From Struthio camelus (Eukaryota; Chordata; Aves; Struthioniformes; Struthionidae): a stretch of 64,000 bases of DNA. Below, in pieces: positions 63,886-64,000 of this stretch (position 1 is the first letter of the stretch; the number at the start of each line of letters is the position of its first letter). The position numbers and the translations under genes are program-made. Location of the stretch: contig NC_090982.1 of NCBI RefSeq assembly GCF_040807025.1, forward strand, positions 51,009,112-51,073,111. Reading direction: 5' to 3'. Under the pieces are notes generated by a model. That model saw nothing but the letters and a program-made list of their open reading frames with translations, was not told where the DNA came from and searched no databases.

Positions 63886-64000
63886 GAGGGTGAGTAAAGT
63901 GGAATGAAAATGGTCTTTATATGAGGATATTGGCAAAATAGCAACTTAAAAAAAAATCAGTGAAACTGTAATAGTAAAAAACTTTGGAAGGAGTAGCAGG

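Larger units (their letters stand above)
58901..64000. other. Gene-free AT-rich stretch
   Basis: No supported gene. It contains poly-T (59,259) and poly-A (63,871) tracts. Slightly GC-richer parts lie at 60,850-61,150 and around 61,660-61,700 (a CpG cluster followed by a GCAT|GTAAGC donor-like site). A donor-like GGAGG|GTAAGT occurs near 62,905 with no credible exon upstream. Confidence 0.55.

Noticed and set aside
1..64000. Operons, ribosome binding sites, CRISPR arrays, phage or plasmid genes
   Set aside because: No dense coding and no regularly spaced repeats; sequence character is vertebrate nuclear DNA.

Overview
The window reads as nuclear DNA from a vertebrate, most likely a bird or another sauropsid. 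It is AT-rich with low CpG, has vertebrate-style microsatellites and poly-A/T tracts, and shows no operon-like gene packing. The interspersed repeats I can recognise are old, heavily mutated CR1-type LINE and MIR-like SINE fragments. CR1 relics point to a sauropsid. The sparse repeat load fits a bird better than a turtle or crocodilian, but that last step is inference.

I found no protein-coding gene that I can name. The open frames are short (longest about 167 codons), occur on both strands, lack recognisable domains and often run through repeats, so nearly all are noise. The window is best described as a gene desert or the inside of a very large intron.

Layout: 1-10 kb holds a dead CR1 reverse-transcriptase fragment (about 1.7-1.96 kb, minus strand) and an old repeat tail near 3.5 kb. 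10-24 kb holds a probable CR1 3' end near 10.43 kb, simple repeats, three near-perfect palindromes, and a clear CR1 3' end at 22.2-22.56 kb (minus). 24-41 kb is plain AT-rich sequence with two MIR-like relics in opposite orientations (29.05 kb and 39.12 kb). 41-54 kb has small CpG-retaining islets at 41.48-41.67, 47.87-48.06, 51.97-52.15 and 53.76-53.91 kb; some carry exon-like splice signals. 54-57.3 kb has a 23-bp palindrome, a 45-bp direct repeat 990 bp apart, and between the repeat copies the best exon-like segment of the window (55,985-56,149). 58.24-58.90 kb is a long CR1 relic (minus). The rest to 64 kb is unremarkable.

No novel system is evident. The points worth a second look are the two CpG islets (41.5 and 47.9 kb), the exon candidate inside the 990-bp direct repeat, and the set of palindromes. 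With no confirmed genes, nothing can be said about genes working together.
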